A DNA stretch of 64,000 nt from Cupriavidus sp. IDO. GTDB taxonomy: Bacteria > Pseudomonadota > Gammaproteobacteria > Burkholderiales > Burkholderiaceae. Positions 1 to 9,174 of this stretch are shown in pieces. Position 1 is the stretch's first letter; each line of letters starts with the position of its first letter. The translations under genes and the position numbers were made by a program. The notes below the pieces were generated by a model that saw only the letters and a list, made by a program, of their open reading frames with translations, was not told the origin of the DNA and searched no databases. The DNA lies in NCBI RefSeq assembly GCF_000812465.1, contig NZ_JWMA01000035.1:1-64000 (forward strand), written 5' to 3'.

Positions 1-59
1 TCACTCTCCCACCATGCCTGCTGGCTACTCGTTGACGGTTAGCGAGAGGCCGGGGCGCG

Positions 60-460
60 TTCATTCCATCTTTTGGACGGCGCCCAAAAGTAGGCAAAGG
101 GCGCCTTCTTGCCCGCCGGGCGGGAGTCTTATCGTAGTCTGCCTGCGTTTTTGTACGGGTATGGGCTTCAGGGCATAGCTACGATGCCTGCCGCGTTGTG
201 ACGAGACGGCGCGAGGCATTGACAGGCCGTCCTCCCGACCTCGAAAGACGGCGGGGCGACAACTATCCTGACATGGAGGGCTCGGACAAAAGTGACTCGC
301 CCGACAGGGCGAAACGGTGCCGTCGAACCATCGACAGCGTCAAGCCGCAGCCACTACCCCCGGGGCCCGTCAGCAACAGCCCCCTGCAAAATCCCAGCCC
401 CACAAATCGGCGAAGAACCATAAAAATGGCATGCCGGCGGTCTTGTTGTTAACAGTCGGT
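60..460. repeat. Dispersed intergenic repeat, copy 1
   Basis: Non-coding DNA that recurs near 41.7-42.34 kb. The stretch from about 125 to 258 (GTACGGGTATGGGCTTCAGG and surroundings) matches the reverse complement of about 41,995-42,135 with few differences. A second part (about 280-430, around the GGCGAAGAACC block) matches 42,180-42,310 in the same orientation. Bases 75-110 hold short GC-rich dyads. No transposase or terminal repeats are visible, so this looks like an intergenic repeat family and not an insertion sequence. Confidence 0.7.
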
Positions 461-491
461 CACGGATTGCGGTTACAGCAGAAATTTCACA

Positions 492-716
492 ATGGCCGAT
501 CCAGTCACCGCGCAGCGCTTCGAAACGGTTGTCAACGACGCCGGCCTGTTCCGCTCCAGTGCGCTCGATTAGAACGAGTCCGTTGTTTGAGCGGAGCGGC
601 CGCTTGAATGGCTGTCTGAGCGCGAAGGCGCACGGCTGAAGATGGCCGAACTCGGCCTTCAGCCCTTCTACCTTCAAGGAATCACGCAGATCGGCGGTGA
701 ACCTTTTTAAGTAGCT
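492..716 (+). pseudogene. Possible decayed coding remnant
   Basis: A plus-strand frame opens at 492 (MADPVTAQRFETVVNDAG) and stops after 26 codons at 570-572. Further protein-like sequence follows in another frame up to a stop at about 708 (PLEWLSEREGARLKMAEL, then LQPFYLQGITQIGGEPF). The amino-acid composition looks coding, but stops and frame changes interrupt it, so I read it as a relic. I do not recognise the parent family. It lies between the repeat and the 3' end of the cyo/cysI run. Confidence 0.25.
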
Positions 717-748
717 CGTCAATTAACAGGCGAGCCATTTTTGCGGGC

Positions 749-1033
749 CTATTCCGGTTGTGCGGGATCGGAGCGCGAGGGCCGGGCAAGCCGATATTTC
801 TCCCAGAGCGCTTGCATGATGGATGCCGATGGCGGCGTGGAATCGAATCCCGCAACGTTTTCAAAGACACCTAGTATGCGATCCCTGAACGAAGCAAGAT
901 CTGTCGGCGCGTTCGGTGAGGCGAGCGCGATATCGACAATGGTATGCAGCTGCTCGCTCGATAAGGCTGCAATAGCAGACCACAGCTCGTCAGGCGGGGA
1001 GTGGGGCCGGCTGGCTTGGCAGTGCATCTTCAT
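749..1033 (-). CDS. Hypothetical small protein, last gene of the cyo-cysI run
   Basis: An unrecognised protein of about 94 residues. The C-terminal 80 residues (from SPPDELWSAIAAL to YRLARPSRSD) have balanced composition and look like a soluble helical protein. Two adjacent ATG codons (1033, 1027) are possible starts; both overlap the end of the DUF934 gene by about 40 bp. No signal peptide or membrane segment is seen. The position suggests translational coupling with the sulfite reductase genes, but no function can be assigned. Confidence 0.45.
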   Translation of the reverse strand: MKMHCQASRPHSPPDELWSAIAALSSEQLHTIVDIALASPNAPTDLASFRDRILGVFENVAGFDSTPPSASIMQALWEKYRLARPSRSDPAQPE

Positions 1034-1553
1034 AGCTACGCTGGTACGACGACGAGAACGTCGCCAGGGCACGCAAGGCTGCTTCCGGGTCGTGCCCGGG
1101 CTTGACCGCGAAACTGTTGAAGCCGCAACGGGCCAGGTAGTGCATGGTATCGATCATCACATCGCCCACTGCGCGCAGCTCACCGGACCAGCCAAGCTGG
1201 TGACGCAGCAGTTGTGCAAGGGAATAGCCACGGCCGTCGGTGTAGACCGGGAAGTCGATGGCAATCATCGCGATGCCGGTCGGATCAATGACCGTCGCAC
1301 CGGGCTCCAGCAAAGACTGCGGCTCGGCATCCGGCGACAGGTATATCGCGACCGGATGCCGCCGAAGGCGGTACCGGCCGCGGCAGGCTAGCCAGTTTTC
1401 AAGTGTTACAAGGTAGCCGGGCTCGTCAGAGGGGCAGGCATCGTCCGAGGCGTGCGCGTCCCAGATGTGCGCACGCCAGTTGTCCGCGAGCAAGCGCCCG
1501 CCACGGATCACATTGCGCCGGATCTGCCCGGCGGCATGGTCATGCTCAGGCAT
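990..1553 (-). CDS. DUF934 family protein (sulfite reduction accessory)
   Basis: A 187-residue protein of the DUF934/COG3749 family, which is found next to sulfite/nitrite reductase hemoprotein genes in beta- and alpha-proteobacteria and is presumed to assist sulfite reduction. The centre carries the family-like segment DPTGIAMIAIDFPVYTDGRG followed by YSLAQLLRHQLGW. It starts inside the 3' end of cysI with an 8-bp overlap, so the two are probably translationally coupled. The biochemical role is not established. The family call rests on sequence character plus this conserved neighbourhood. Confidence 0.8.
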   Translation of the reverse strand: MPEHDHAAGQIRRNVIRGGRLLADNWRAHIWDAHASDDACPSDEPGYLVTLENWLACRGRYRLRRHPVAIYLSPDAEPQSLLEPGATVIDPTGIAMIAIDFPVYTDGRGYSLAQLLRHQLGWSGELRAVGDVMIDTMHYLARCGFNSFAVKPGHDPEAALRALATFSSSYQRSYEDALPSQPAPLPA

Positions 1554-3285
1554 TCACTGTCTCCTGGCGCCCTCGCCGCGCGCCGGTATTGGCGTCCGGG
1601 TACACAGCACGTTGAAATGGTTCGATGCCGATGCGCCCGACCACGTCGACAAAGCGCTCGGCTTCGCTGTCCCGATGCGACAGATAGGTTTCGATCAGCC
1701 GCTCCACCACGTCCGGAACCTGCTCCTGGGCAAAGGACGGCCCGATGATGCGCCCGATGGCCGCGCCGCCGGCCGCTACACCATCAGTGCTGCGCTGGCC
1801 GTCGGCGCCGTTCTGCCGGCCGCCGATGGTGATCTGGTACCAGGCCTCGCCGGCCTTGTCGACGCCGAGGATGCCGATGTGGCCGATATGGTGGTGCCCG
1901 CAGGAGTTGATGCAGCCGGAGATATTCAGGTCCAGTTCGCCGATGTCGTGCACATGGTCGAGATCGTCGAAGCGCTCCTGGATCGCCTGGGCCAGCGGAA
2001 TCGAGACGGCATTGGCCAGCGAGCAGAAGTCGCCCCCGGGGCAGGCGATGATGTTGGTGATCAGGCCCACGTTCGGCGTGGCCAGCCCGGCGGCATCCAG
2101 CTCCCGCCACAAGGCGTGCAGGCGGCTGCGGCGGACGTCGGCAAGGATCAGGTTTTGCTCGTGCGACACACGCAGCTCGCCAAAGCCGTGGCGCTCGGCG
2201 AGATCGGCCATGACCTCCATCTGTTCGGCGGTGATGTCGCCGGGCGCCTGCCCGGTGGTTTTCAGTGACGCCGTGACGGCCGCGTAGCCAGGCACCCGGT
2301 GCCCGTGCACGTTGCTCTTCAGCCAGAGGCGGAAGGCGCGGTCAGTCTTCGCCAGTTCGGCTGACTCGTCCGGCTCGTCCGCGGCAGTGGGGTCATACGG
2401 CGGGATCGTGAAGCGCTCGGTGATGGACGCGACGAAGCCTTCAGATACGGTGTCCGGGCCCCCGCGGATGCGTTTCCACTGTTCTTCCACCTGGGCCCGG
2501 AAGACCTCGGGGGTCAGGTCTTTCACCAGGATCTTGATGCGTGCCTTGTACTTGTTGTCGCGGCGGCCGTGCAGGTTGTAGACACGCAGCGTGGCCTGCA
2601 GGTAGGTCAGCAGGTCCCGCCACGGCACGAAGGGATTGATCAGCTTGCCCACGATCGGCGTGCGGCCCATGCCCCCACCGACCCAGACCTTGAAGCCGGT
2701 CTGCCCGTCCTGTTCCACGGCCTGCAGCCCGATGTCATGGACCCCGACCGCTGCCCTGTCCGTCTTCGCGCCGCTGATGGCGATCTTGAACTTGCGCGGC
2801 AGGAAGGCGAACTCCGGATGCAGCATCGACCATTGCCTGACAATCTCGCACCACACCAGCGGGTTCACCAGTTCGTCGGGCGCAATGCCGGCAAAGTGGT
2901 CGGTGGTGGTATTGCGGATGCAGTTGCCGCTGGTCTGGATCGCGTGCATCTGCACCGTGGCCAGCTCCGCGAGAATGGCGGGAGCATCTTCGAGCCGCGG
3001 CCAGTTGAACTGCAGGTTCTGGCGCGTGCTGAAATGCCCGTAGCCTCGGTCCCAGCGGCGCGCGATCTCGGCGAGCTTGCGCAACTGCCGCGACGCCAGC
3101 ATGCCGTAGGGAATCGCCACGCGCAGCATGGGCGCATGGCGCTGGATATAGAGGCCGTTCTGCAGCCGCAGCACGCGGAACTCTTCCTCGCTGAGTTCGC
3201 CGGTCAGGAAACGGCGCGTCTGGTCGGCGAACTGTACGACCCGTTCGTCGACCAGCTGCTGGTCAATGGCGTCATAGACATACAT
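1546..3285 (-). CDS. cysI: Siroheme sulfite (nitrite/sulfite) reductase hemoprotein
   Basis: A 579-residue member of the siroheme/[4Fe-4S] nitrite-sulfite reductase family, which reduces sulfite to sulfide by six electrons in cysteine biosynthesis. The four cluster and siroheme-bridging cysteines are present: C415 and C421 in ACPGGDFC, C458 and C462 in SGCINSC. N-terminal ferredoxin-like repeat features (YGHFSTRQNLQFNW, about 82-95) are also seen. The start at 3285 has AGGAGG nine bases upstream. Only 27 bp separate it from the cyoD stop, so it is probably read with the quinol oxidase genes. Ferredoxin or an NADPH-flavoprotein could be the donor; no cysJ lies nearby. A nitrite-reducing role cannot be excluded from sequence alone. 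Confidence 0.88.
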   Translation of the reverse strand: MYVYDAIDQQLVDERVVQFADQTRRFLTGELSEEEFRVLRLQNGLYIQRHAPMLRVAIPYGMLASRQLRKLAEIARRWDRGYGHFSTRQNLQFNWPRLEDAPAILAELATVQMHAIQTSGNCIRNTTTDHFAGIAPDELVNPLVWCEIVRQWSMLHPEFAFLPRKFKIAISGAKTDRAAVGVHDIGLQAVEQDGQTGFKVWVGGGMGRTPIVGKLINPFVPWRDLLTYLQATLRVYNLHGRRDNKYKARIKILVKDLTPEVFRAQVEEQWKRIRGGPDTVSEGFVASITERFTIPPYDPTAADEPDESAELAKTDRAFRLWLKSNVHGHRVPGYAAVTASLKTTGQAPGDITAEQMEVMADLAERHGFGELRVSHEQNLILADVRRSRLHALWRELDAAGLATPNVGLITNIIACPGGDFCSLANAVSIPLAQAIQERFDDLDHVHDIGELDLNISGCINSCGHHHIGHIGILGVDKAGEAWYQITIGGRQNGADGQRSTDGVAAGGAAIGRIIGPSFAQEQVPDVVERLIETYLSHRDSEAERFVDVVGRIGIEPFQRAVYPDANTGARRGRQETVNA

Positions 3286-3312
3286 GGTGGAAAACCTCCT
3301 TGCGCGCGAGCG

Positions 3313-3690
3313 CTAGTCTTTGGCCCGGGCCCGTTCGATGGACATATCGGTCGGCATCATGTTGATATTGGCGTTGTGCATCACCCAAAGCGAGCCGGCC
3401 ACGACGATGACGATCAGGAAGCCGGTACAGGCAAAGATGGCGGTGTTGCCGCGCTGGCCGGGACCGGTGCCGAGATGCAGGAAGTACACCAGCTGCACCA
3501 GCAGTTGTGCGACGCAAAGGCCGACGACCAGCGCGATCGCGACGTGCGTCTGCAGCGACCCGGTCATCACCGCCGCAAAGGACCCAATGGTGAGTGCTAC
3601 CGACAGCAGCAGGCCGATGGTGTAGCTGCGCACGCTGCCATGCACGGCTGGCTCGTGCGCATGGACGGAATGGAGATGGGACGGCTTCAT
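3313..3690 (-). CDS. cyoD: Cytochrome bo3 quinol oxidase subunit IV
   Basis: Subunit IV of the heme-copper ubiquinol oxidase, a 125-residue inner-membrane protein with three hydrophobic helices (about 23-44, 52-72 and 84-106). It helps assemble or stabilise subunit I. The start at 3690 is chosen because it gives the family length and overlaps the cyoC stop by four bases (ATGA); a longer reading to 3837 would run into cyoC. The N-terminus is His-rich (HLHSVHAHEPAVHGS), a common feature of this family. Confidence 0.9.
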   Translation of the reverse strand: MKPSHLHSVHAHEPAVHGSVRSYTIGLLLSVALTIGSFAAVMTGSLQTHVAIALVVGLCVAQLLVQLVYFLHLGTGPGQRGNTAIFACTGFLIVIVVAGSLWVMHNANINMMPTDMSIERARAKD

Positions 3691-4331
3691 GCGAACTCCC
3701 GCAGATAGACGAAGGTAAAGACGCAGATCCAGACCAGGTCCAGGAAGTGCCAGAACAGGCTCAGGCAGGCAAGGCGGCGGCGCACGATATCGTCGAGCCC
3801 GAAATGCCGGATCTGGTGGATCATTACCGCAAGCCACAGCAGGCCCGACGTGACATGCAGTCCGTGCGTGCCGACCAGCGTGAAGAAGGCCGACAGGTAA
3901 GCGCTGACGCCGGGGCCCGCGCCCTCATGCAGCAGATGCGCGAACTCGTAGACTTCCATGGCGATGAACAGCGCGCCGAGCACGAAGGTAACCATCAGCC
4001 AGCGGATCATCCGCGGCGCGGCATTGGCGTCCTGCCTGAGCATGGCCAGGCCGAAGGTGTAGCTGCTGAGCAGCAGCACCATGGTCTCGGCGAACACGAA
4101 CGGCAGCTCGAACAGTTGCCGGCCGCCGGGGCCGCCGGCGGTGTTCCCGGACAGTACGCCGAAGGTGGCGAACAGCACCGCGAAGATCAGGCAGTCGCTC
4201 ATCAGGTAGAGCCAGAACCCCAGCGGGGTGTGCGAGCCGGCTTCGTGATGGTGGTGCGCCGCGTCGTGTGTTGCGTCGCGTGTTGTCTCGGGCGTGGGGG
4301 GGTGCAGGATAGGGGAGAGCGTCGGGTTCAT
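3687..4331 (-). CDS. cyoC: Cytochrome bo3 quinol oxidase subunit III
   Basis: Subunit III of the quinol oxidase, 214 residues, with five membrane helices after a His-rich cytoplasmic N-terminus (THDAAHHHHEAGSHTPLGFW). The segment GFWLYLMSDCLIFAVLFATF is typical of CyoC/CoxC proteins. It lies 3 bp after cyoB and overlaps cyoD by four bases, so all subunits are translationally linked. It is not catalytic but stabilises the complex. Confidence 0.93.
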   Translation of the reverse strand: MNPTLSPILHPPTPETTRDATHDAAHHHHEAGSHTPLGFWLYLMSDCLIFAVLFATFGVLSGNTAGGPGGRQLFELPFVFAETMVLLLSSYTFGLAMLRQDANAAPRMIRWLMVTFVLGALFIAMEVYEFAHLLHEGAGPGVSAYLSAFFTLVGTHGLHVTSGLLWLAVMIHQIRHFGLDDIVRRRLACLSLFWHFLDLVWICVFTFVYLREFA

Positions 4332-4334
4332 GGG

Positions 4335-6311
4335 TCAGGCAGCTTCTTGCAGTTGTGCGTAGCGCGCGCGTTCGATCCGCTCGACTTCGGCGGCCGGGAC
4401 GTAGTAGTCCACGTCGCGGTCATAGCTGCGCATGATGAAGGTCGCGATGGCGCCGACCAGCCCGGCGACGGCGACCAGCCACATGTGCCAGACCAGCGCG
4501 AAGCAGAGCAACAGGCCGAACGCCGACACGATGAAGCCTGCCGAGGTGTTGCGCGGCATGTGGATGTCCTCGTAACGCGCCGGCTGGCGCCAGGCGCGGC
4601 CTGCCTCCTTGTCGTCCCAGTGCTGTTCCAGCGATGTGATCTGCGGCACATGGGCGAAGTTGTAGAAGGGCGCGGGCGAGGCCGTCGACCACTCCAGGCT
4701 GCGGCCATCCCATGGGTCGCCGGTCAGATCCTGGTTCTGCTTGCGGTCGCGGATACTGACCGCGAACTGCACCATCATCGCCAGGATGCCGGCGCCGATG
4801 ACGAAGGCACCCACCAGCGCCACCACCAGGTAGGGATGCCAGTCGACGTTGGCATAGTGGTTCATCCGGCGGGTCATGCCCTTGAAGCCGAGCACGTAGA
4901 GCGGCATGAAGGCCAGGAAGAAGCCGGTCAGCCAGCACCAGAACGAGACCTTGCCCCAGAACTCGTTCAGCCTGAAGCCGAACACCTTCGGGAACCAGAA
5001 GCTGATCGCGGCCAGGCAGCCGAATAGCACGCCGCCGATGATCACGTTGTGGAAGTGCGCGACCAGGAACAGGCTGTTGTGCAGCACGAAGTCGGCCCCG
5101 GGGATGGCTAGCAGCACGCCGGTCATGCCGCCGACCGCGAACGTCACCATAAAGCCGATGGTCCACATGGTCGAGGTATGGAAGCGGATCCGGCCCCGGT
5201 ACATGGTGAACAGCCAGTTGAACAGCTTGACACCCGTGGGGATCGAGATGATCGAGGTCATGATGCCGAAGAAGGCATTGACGTTCGCGCCCGAACCCAT
5301 GGTGAAGAAGTGGTGCAGCCAGACGAAGAACGACAGCACGCCGATCGACGAGGTGGCGTACACCATCGACTTGTAGCCGAACAGGGGCTTGCGCGAGAAC
5401 GTGGCGATGATCTCGGAAAAGGCGCCGAACGCCGGCAGGATCAGCACGTAGACCTCCGGGTGGCCCCAGACCCAGATCAGGTTCACGTACATCATGGCGT
5501 TGCCGCCGAGCTCATTGGTAAAGAAATGCATGCCGAGGTAGCGGTCGGCGGTGAGCAGGGCGAGGGTGGCGGTCAGTACCGGGAAGATCGCCACGATCAG
5601 GATGTTGGTGATCAGCGCAGTCCAGGTGAAGACCGGCATCTTCATCATGTTCATGCCCGGCGCGCGCATGCGCAGGATCGTGACGATGAAATTGATGCCC
5701 GTCAGCGTGGTGCCAAGCCCGGATATCTGCAGTGACCAGATGTAGTAGTCAACGCCTGGTGTCGGGCTGTAGCCGAGTCCGGACAACGGCGGGTAGGCCA
5801 CCCAGCCGGTGGCCGCGAAGTCGCCGACGAACATCGACAGCATCACCAGCACCGCGCCCATTGCCGACATCCAGAAGCTCAGCGAATTGACGAACGGGAA
5901 GGCGACGTCGCGCGCGCCGATCTGCAGCGGCACGATCACGTTCATCAGGCCGAGCACCAGTGGCGTGGCCACGAAGAAGATCATGATCACGCCGTGGGCC
6001 GTGAAGATCTGGTCGTAATGGTGCGGCGGCAGGTAGCCCGCGGCATCCCCGTAAGCGATTGCCTGCTGCACGCGCATCATGATGGCGTCGGCAAAGCCGC
6101 GCAGCAGCATCACCAGCGCCAGGATGATGTACATCACGCCGACCTTCTTGTGGTCGACCGAGCAGATCCAGTCGTTCCACAGGGTCTTCCACTTGCCGTA
6201 GTACGTGATGGCGCCCATCAGTGCGGCGCCCAGCACGATCACGACGGCCAGCGTCCCCATGATGATCGGCTCATGGAGGGGAATGGCGTCCAGGTTGAGT
6301 TTTCCAAGCAT
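4335..6311 (-). CDS. cyoB: Cytochrome bo3 quinol oxidase subunit I
   Basis: The catalytic subunit (658 residues) of the proton-pumping ubiquinol oxidase. It binds low-spin heme, high-spin heme and CuB. Visible signatures are [17 protein letters not shown] (the CuB His and its cross-linked Tyr), [14 protein letters not shown] (the paired CuB histidines) and [11 protein letters not shown] (heme ligands). About fifteen hydrophobic segments span the protein, and the N-terminus carries the extra helix of quinol oxidases. It starts 1 bp after the cyoA stop. No heme O synthase gene (cyoE) follows cyoD here, so heme O must be supplied from elsewhere. Confidence 0.96.
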   Translation of the reverse strand: MLGKLNLDAIPLHEPIIMGTLAVVIVLGAALMGAITYYGKWKTLWNDWICSVDHKKVGVMYIILALVMLLRGFADAIMMRVQQAIAYGDAAGYLPPHHYDQIFTAHGVIMIFFVATPLVLGLMNVIVPLQIGARDVAFPFVNSLSFWMSAMGAVLVMLSMFVGDFAATGWVAYPPLSGLGYSPTPGVDYYIWSLQISGLGTTLTGINFIVTILRMRAPGMNMMKMPVFTWTALITNILIVAIFPVLTATLALLTADRYLGMHFFTNELGGNAMMYVNLIWVWGHPEVYVLILPAFGAFSEIIATFSRKPLFGYKSMVYATSSIGVLSFFVWLHHFFTMGSGANVNAFFGIMTSIISIPTGVKLFNWLFTMYRGRIRFHTSTMWTIGFMVTFAVGGMTGVLLAIPGADFVLHNSLFLVAHFHNVIIGGVLFGCLAAISFWFPKVFGFRLNEFWGKVSFWCWLTGFFLAFMPLYVLGFKGMTRRMNHYANVDWHPYLVVALVGAFVIGAGILAMMVQFAVSIRDRKQNQDLTGDPWDGRSLEWSTASPAPFYNFAHVPQITSLEQHWDDKEAGRAWRQPARYEDIHMPRNTSAGFIVSAFGLLLCFALVWHMWLVAVAGLVGAIATFIMRSYDRDVDYYVPAAEVERIERARYAQLQEAA

Positions 6312-6312
6312 G

Positions 6313-7293
6313 TTATTGCTCCATGCGGCCAGCGGGCGCCGACGGGACGCGCTGGAAGGCCTGCAGAGATTCGGGTGTGTCCGCGCGGCAGATCTGGCCG
6401 TTTGCCAGCATGTACTTGTCGACGACCTGGTCGAACAGCTTCGGTGCGACGGAGGCGTACAGCGTGGCGGGGTCCTTGCTGCTCGGCAGCTCCAGGGTGC
6501 GGTAGGTCTTCAGGTCGAGCGCCTGGGATGATGCGCGCGCAGCCTGGATCCAGGCATCGAACTCTTCGCGCGAGGTCGCCAGCGTCTTGAAGTGCATGTC
6601 CGAGAAGCCCGGACCGCTGTAGGCGGCCGACTGCCCGAGATAGACGCCGGGCGTGTCGGCGACCAGGTGCAGGCGTGTCTGCATGCCCGCCATGGCGTAG
6701 ACCATGCTGCCCAGTTGCGGAATGAAGAACGAGTTCATCATCGATTCCGCGGTCAGCCGGAAGTTGATCGGCGTGCCGACGGGGATCGCAAGCTGGTTCA
6801 GCGATGCAACGCCGTATTCCGGATAGATGAACAGCCATTTCCAGTTCAGGGCGATCACATCGACCTGGACCGGCTTGACCTGCGACTGCAGCGGCCGATA
6901 AGGATCGAGCTTGTGCGTCGAGTCCCAGATCAGCACAGCCAGGCAGGCCACGATCACGCAGGGGATGCCCCACACCACGATCTCGATTTTGGTGGAGTGC
7001 GCCCACTTCGGGGCGTAGGTGGCCTGGGTATTGGTCTCGCGATAGCGCCAGGCGAACCACAGCGTCAGGACAATCACCGGAATGACGACCATCAGCATGA
7101 CGAACAGCGAGATCAGGATCAGCGATTTCTCCTGTTCGCCGACGCTGCCCTTTGGGGCAAGCAGCTCGAGGTTACAGCCGCTGAGCAGTGCACTGCCGAC
7201 CGCGGCCAGGACAAGCGCGGCGAAGCGTGGGGAAATCCGGGGGGACGGGCCATGTCGATTCTTGTCTGCCGGCCCGGCGATAGGTTTGAGCAT
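6313..7293 (-). CDS. cyoA: Cytochrome bo3 quinol oxidase subunit II (lipoprotein)
   Basis: Subunit II of the quinol oxidase, about 326 residues. The N-terminal signal ends in a lipobox (LLSGC), followed by two membrane helices and a periplasmic cupredoxin-like domain (from [20 protein letters not shown]) that lacks the CuA ligands, as expected for a quinol enzyme. I take the ATG at 7293 because AAGG lies eight bases upstream; a GTG at 7302 would add three residues. First gene of cyoABCD, transcribed away from the MocR regulator across a roughly 200-bp gap. Confidence 0.93.
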   Translation of the reverse strand: MLKPIAGPADKNRHGPSPRISPRFAALVLAAVGSALLSGCNLELLAPKGSVGEQEKSLILISLFVMLMVVIPVIVLTLWFAWRYRETNTQATYAPKWAHSTKIEIVVWGIPCVIVACLAVLIWDSTHKLDPYRPLQSQVKPVQVDVIALNWKWLFIYPEYGVASLNQLAIPVGTPINFRLTAESMMNSFFIPQLGSMVYAMAGMQTRLHLVADTPGVYLGQSAAYSGPGFSDMHFKTLATSREEFDAWIQAARASSQALDLKTYRTLELPSSKDPATLYASVAPKLFDQVVDKYMLANGQICRADTPESLQAFQRVPSAPAGRMEQ

Positions 7294-7418
7294 TTCGGAC
7301 ACCTTGGTTGCGCATCACCGAGGTATCCGTTGCCCCTTTCCTCCGGCGCCCGCGCCTTGCCGCGTCAGCGATGCCTGCCTGTGCCACAGTGTTTTGCTCG
7401 TCACACCGGCGTGAGGGT

Positions 7419-7473
7419 TGTATGGATTCCCGTGATGTTGTCTGGCATGCTAGCGGAAGACAAAACCCATACA
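7419..7473. promoter_or_regulatory. Nested dyads between cyoA and the MocR gene
   Basis: Two interleaved inverted repeats lie 28-80 bp before the MocR start. The outer pair is TGTATGG (7419-7425) and CCATACA (7467-7473). The inner pair is TTGTCT (7438-7443) and AGACAA (7458-7463). MocR proteins commonly bind paired sites in their own promoter, so autoregulation or control of the divergent cyo operon is plausible. The dyads would fall inside the coding frame if translation began at 7435, which favours the start at 7501. Confidence 0.35.
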
Positions 7474-7500
7474 TCGAGGAACTTTTCTCTCGTGAAAGCC

Positions 7501-8883
7501 ATGCAAGCAGCCAACATCGACGCAAAATGGGATCTGAGGATCACGCGCAGGGGCGGCGCACGGTACCTGCAGATCGTGGATTTCATCGAGCGGGCAATCG
7601 GTGAGGGCCGTCTCGTTGCCGGAGACCGCGTGCCGCCGCAACGCAGCCTCGCCAGGTCGCTGGGCGTGGATCTCACGACCGTGACGCGCGCCTACACCGA
7701 GGCCAAGCGCAGGCAGCTGATCGACGCCAGGGGCGCGCTTGGCACCTTTATCGCCGCCCCGCGCGCCGAGCTGGCCCGGGTGGTAGACATGAGCATGAAC
7801 GTGCCGCCGCCGCCGGCGGGGCTGGACTTCCAGGACCTGCTGCGGCGCGGCCTGTCGCAGGTCTTGTTGCGCAGTGACCCGCATCTGCTGATGACATACC
7901 AACTGGGCGGGGGCAGCGCATCCGACCGGGCGGCCGGTGCAATCTGGCTGGCACAGGTATTCGGTCACGTCGATACCGCGCGACTCGTGGTCTGCCCCGG
8001 CGCGCAGGCGGCACTGGCAGCGCTGATCCTGACCAGGACGCGTCCCGGCGATGCAATCGTTACCGAGCCGCTGGCCTACCCCGGCATTCGTGCCGCGGCG
8101 GCCCGGCTCGGGCGGCGCGTTGTCGTCGCGAGGTGCGACGGCGACGGGATGCTGCCGGATGCGCTCGCAGCGGCCAGCGCTGACGGTGCGACGCTGGCCT
8201 ACCTGAACCCGACGGCGCAAAACCCGACCACGCATACCATGCCCGCCTCGCGCAGGGCGGAAATTGGCCGTGTCGCCGATCAATGTGGCGTCACCTTGCT
8301 GGAAGACGACCCCTACTGGCTGCTGACACCGGGTGCGCCACCACCACTGGCTGCCTTTGCGCCGGCACGGACGTACTACATATCGACGCTGTCCAAGACG
8401 CTGAGCCCGGGATTGCGCACGGCCTACGTCCTGTTGCCCGAAGGCAGGTCAGGCGACGACCTGCTCGCCGCGCTGCGCGCCTTCACCTTGATGGCGGCGC
8501 CGATGACGGCAGCGCTGGCCACGCAATGGATACATGACGGCTCCGCGACCCAGCTGCTCGACGGTATCCGCACCGAGGCCTTCGCCCGATGCGAACTGGC
8601 CAACAGGTGGTTGAGCGGGATCGGACAACCGCCCCCAGGCGCGATCCATGCATGGCACCGCCTGCCGGAACACTGGTCCACGCACCAACTGACCCAGGCG
8701 GCGCTGGCGGAGGACCTGCGGGTCACACCTTCTGATGCATTCTGGGATGGCGCCAACCCGCCGAATGCCATCCGCATCTCGCTTGGCGGCGTCCGGGATC
8801 GGGCGCAGTTGTCGCAGGCCTTGCGCAAACTGGCGGCATTGCTGGAGCGCAGGCCGGCGCCGGGGCCGGAGCTGGTCGTATAG
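7501..8883 (+). CDS. MocR-type GntR/aminotransferase transcription factor
   Basis: A 460-residue fusion regulator with an N-terminal GntR winged helix (about 14-84; QIVDFIERAIGEGRLVAGDRVPPQR, then TTVTRAYTEAKRR) and a class I aminotransferase-like domain. The PLP pocket is intact: NPTAQNPT near 236-243, EDDPY near 268-272 and the internal-aldimine lysine K299 in STLSKTLSPG. Such proteins sense PLP or amino-compound ligands. The start is uncertain between 7501, a GTG at 7492 and an ATG at 7435. The target is unknown; divergence from cyoA makes the oxidase operon a candidate. Confidence 0.87.
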   Translation: MQAANIDAKWDLRITRRGGARYLQIVDFIERAIGEGRLVAGDRVPPQRSLARSLGVDLTTVTRAYTEAKRRQLIDARGALGTFIAAPRAELARVVDMSMNVPPPPAGLDFQDLLRRGLSQVLLRSDPHLLMTYQLGGGSASDRAAGAIWLAQVFGHVDTARLVVCPGAQAALAALILTRTRPGDAIVTEPLAYPGIRAAAARLGRRVVVARCDGDGMLPDALAAASADGATLAYLNPTAQNPTTHTMPASRRAEIGRVADQCGVTLLEDDPYWLLTPGAPPPLAAFAPARTYYISTLSKTLSPGLRTAYVLLPEGRSGDDLLAALRAFTLMAAPMTAALATQWIHDGSATQLLDGIRTEAFARCELANRWLSGIGQPPPGAIHAWHRLPEHWSTHQLTQAALAEDLRVTPSDAFWDGANPPNAIRISLGGVRDRAQLSQALRKLAALLERRPAPGPELVV

Positions 8884-8945
8884 GTGCCAATGCTGGCGCA
8901 GCGCTGGCCAGCGCCAGGATTCGCATGCCACGTTGCGGGTTGCGT

Positions 8946-8982
8946 ATTTCACAGATGAAATGTTGGATTTCAATTGTGAAAT
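8946..8982. promoter_or_regulatory. Tandem ATTTCA-N4-TGAAAT operator
   Basis: Two perfect 16-bp inverted repeats of the same form stand side by side: ATTTCA-CAGA-TGAAAT at 8946-8961 and ATTTCA-ATTG-TGAAAT at 8967-8982. A 5-bp gap gives a centre-to-centre distance of 21 bp, two helical turns. This is the geometry of a cooperative dimer-dimer binding site. It lies 63 bp after the MocR stop and about 490 bp before pyc on the same strand. The binding protein is unknown. Confidence 0.6.
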
Positions 8983-9174
8983 TACACTGGCTGACTCACT
9001 TGAAAATCTCTCGTTAAATCAAAGGGATACACGATCGAGTCCGAGTGGCCCACTTCTTGCGCAAGGAAGATCGAGCGGGCACGCCCCTGGTTGTGCCTGC
9101 AAATTTGCCGTCGCCTGGCTGTCGCGTTGCGTGGAAGGGCTGGCGCCCTTAATCTTGAAGAGGAATGCACCGCG
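8983..9174 (+). other. Intergenic stretch before the pyc leader ORF
   Basis: The DNA following the tandem operator is AT-richer than its surroundings up to about 9030 and contains TTGAAA at 9000-9005. No good -10 hexamer is found at standard spacing. It probably holds the promoter for the leader ORF and pyc, but I cannot fix its position. No RNA gene or terminator is apparent. Confidence 0.3.

Noticed and set aside
354..722. Minus-strand frame near the window start
   Set aside because: It covers the dispersed repeat and the remnant; the opposite strand gives more protein-like sequence, so this is probably a shadow.
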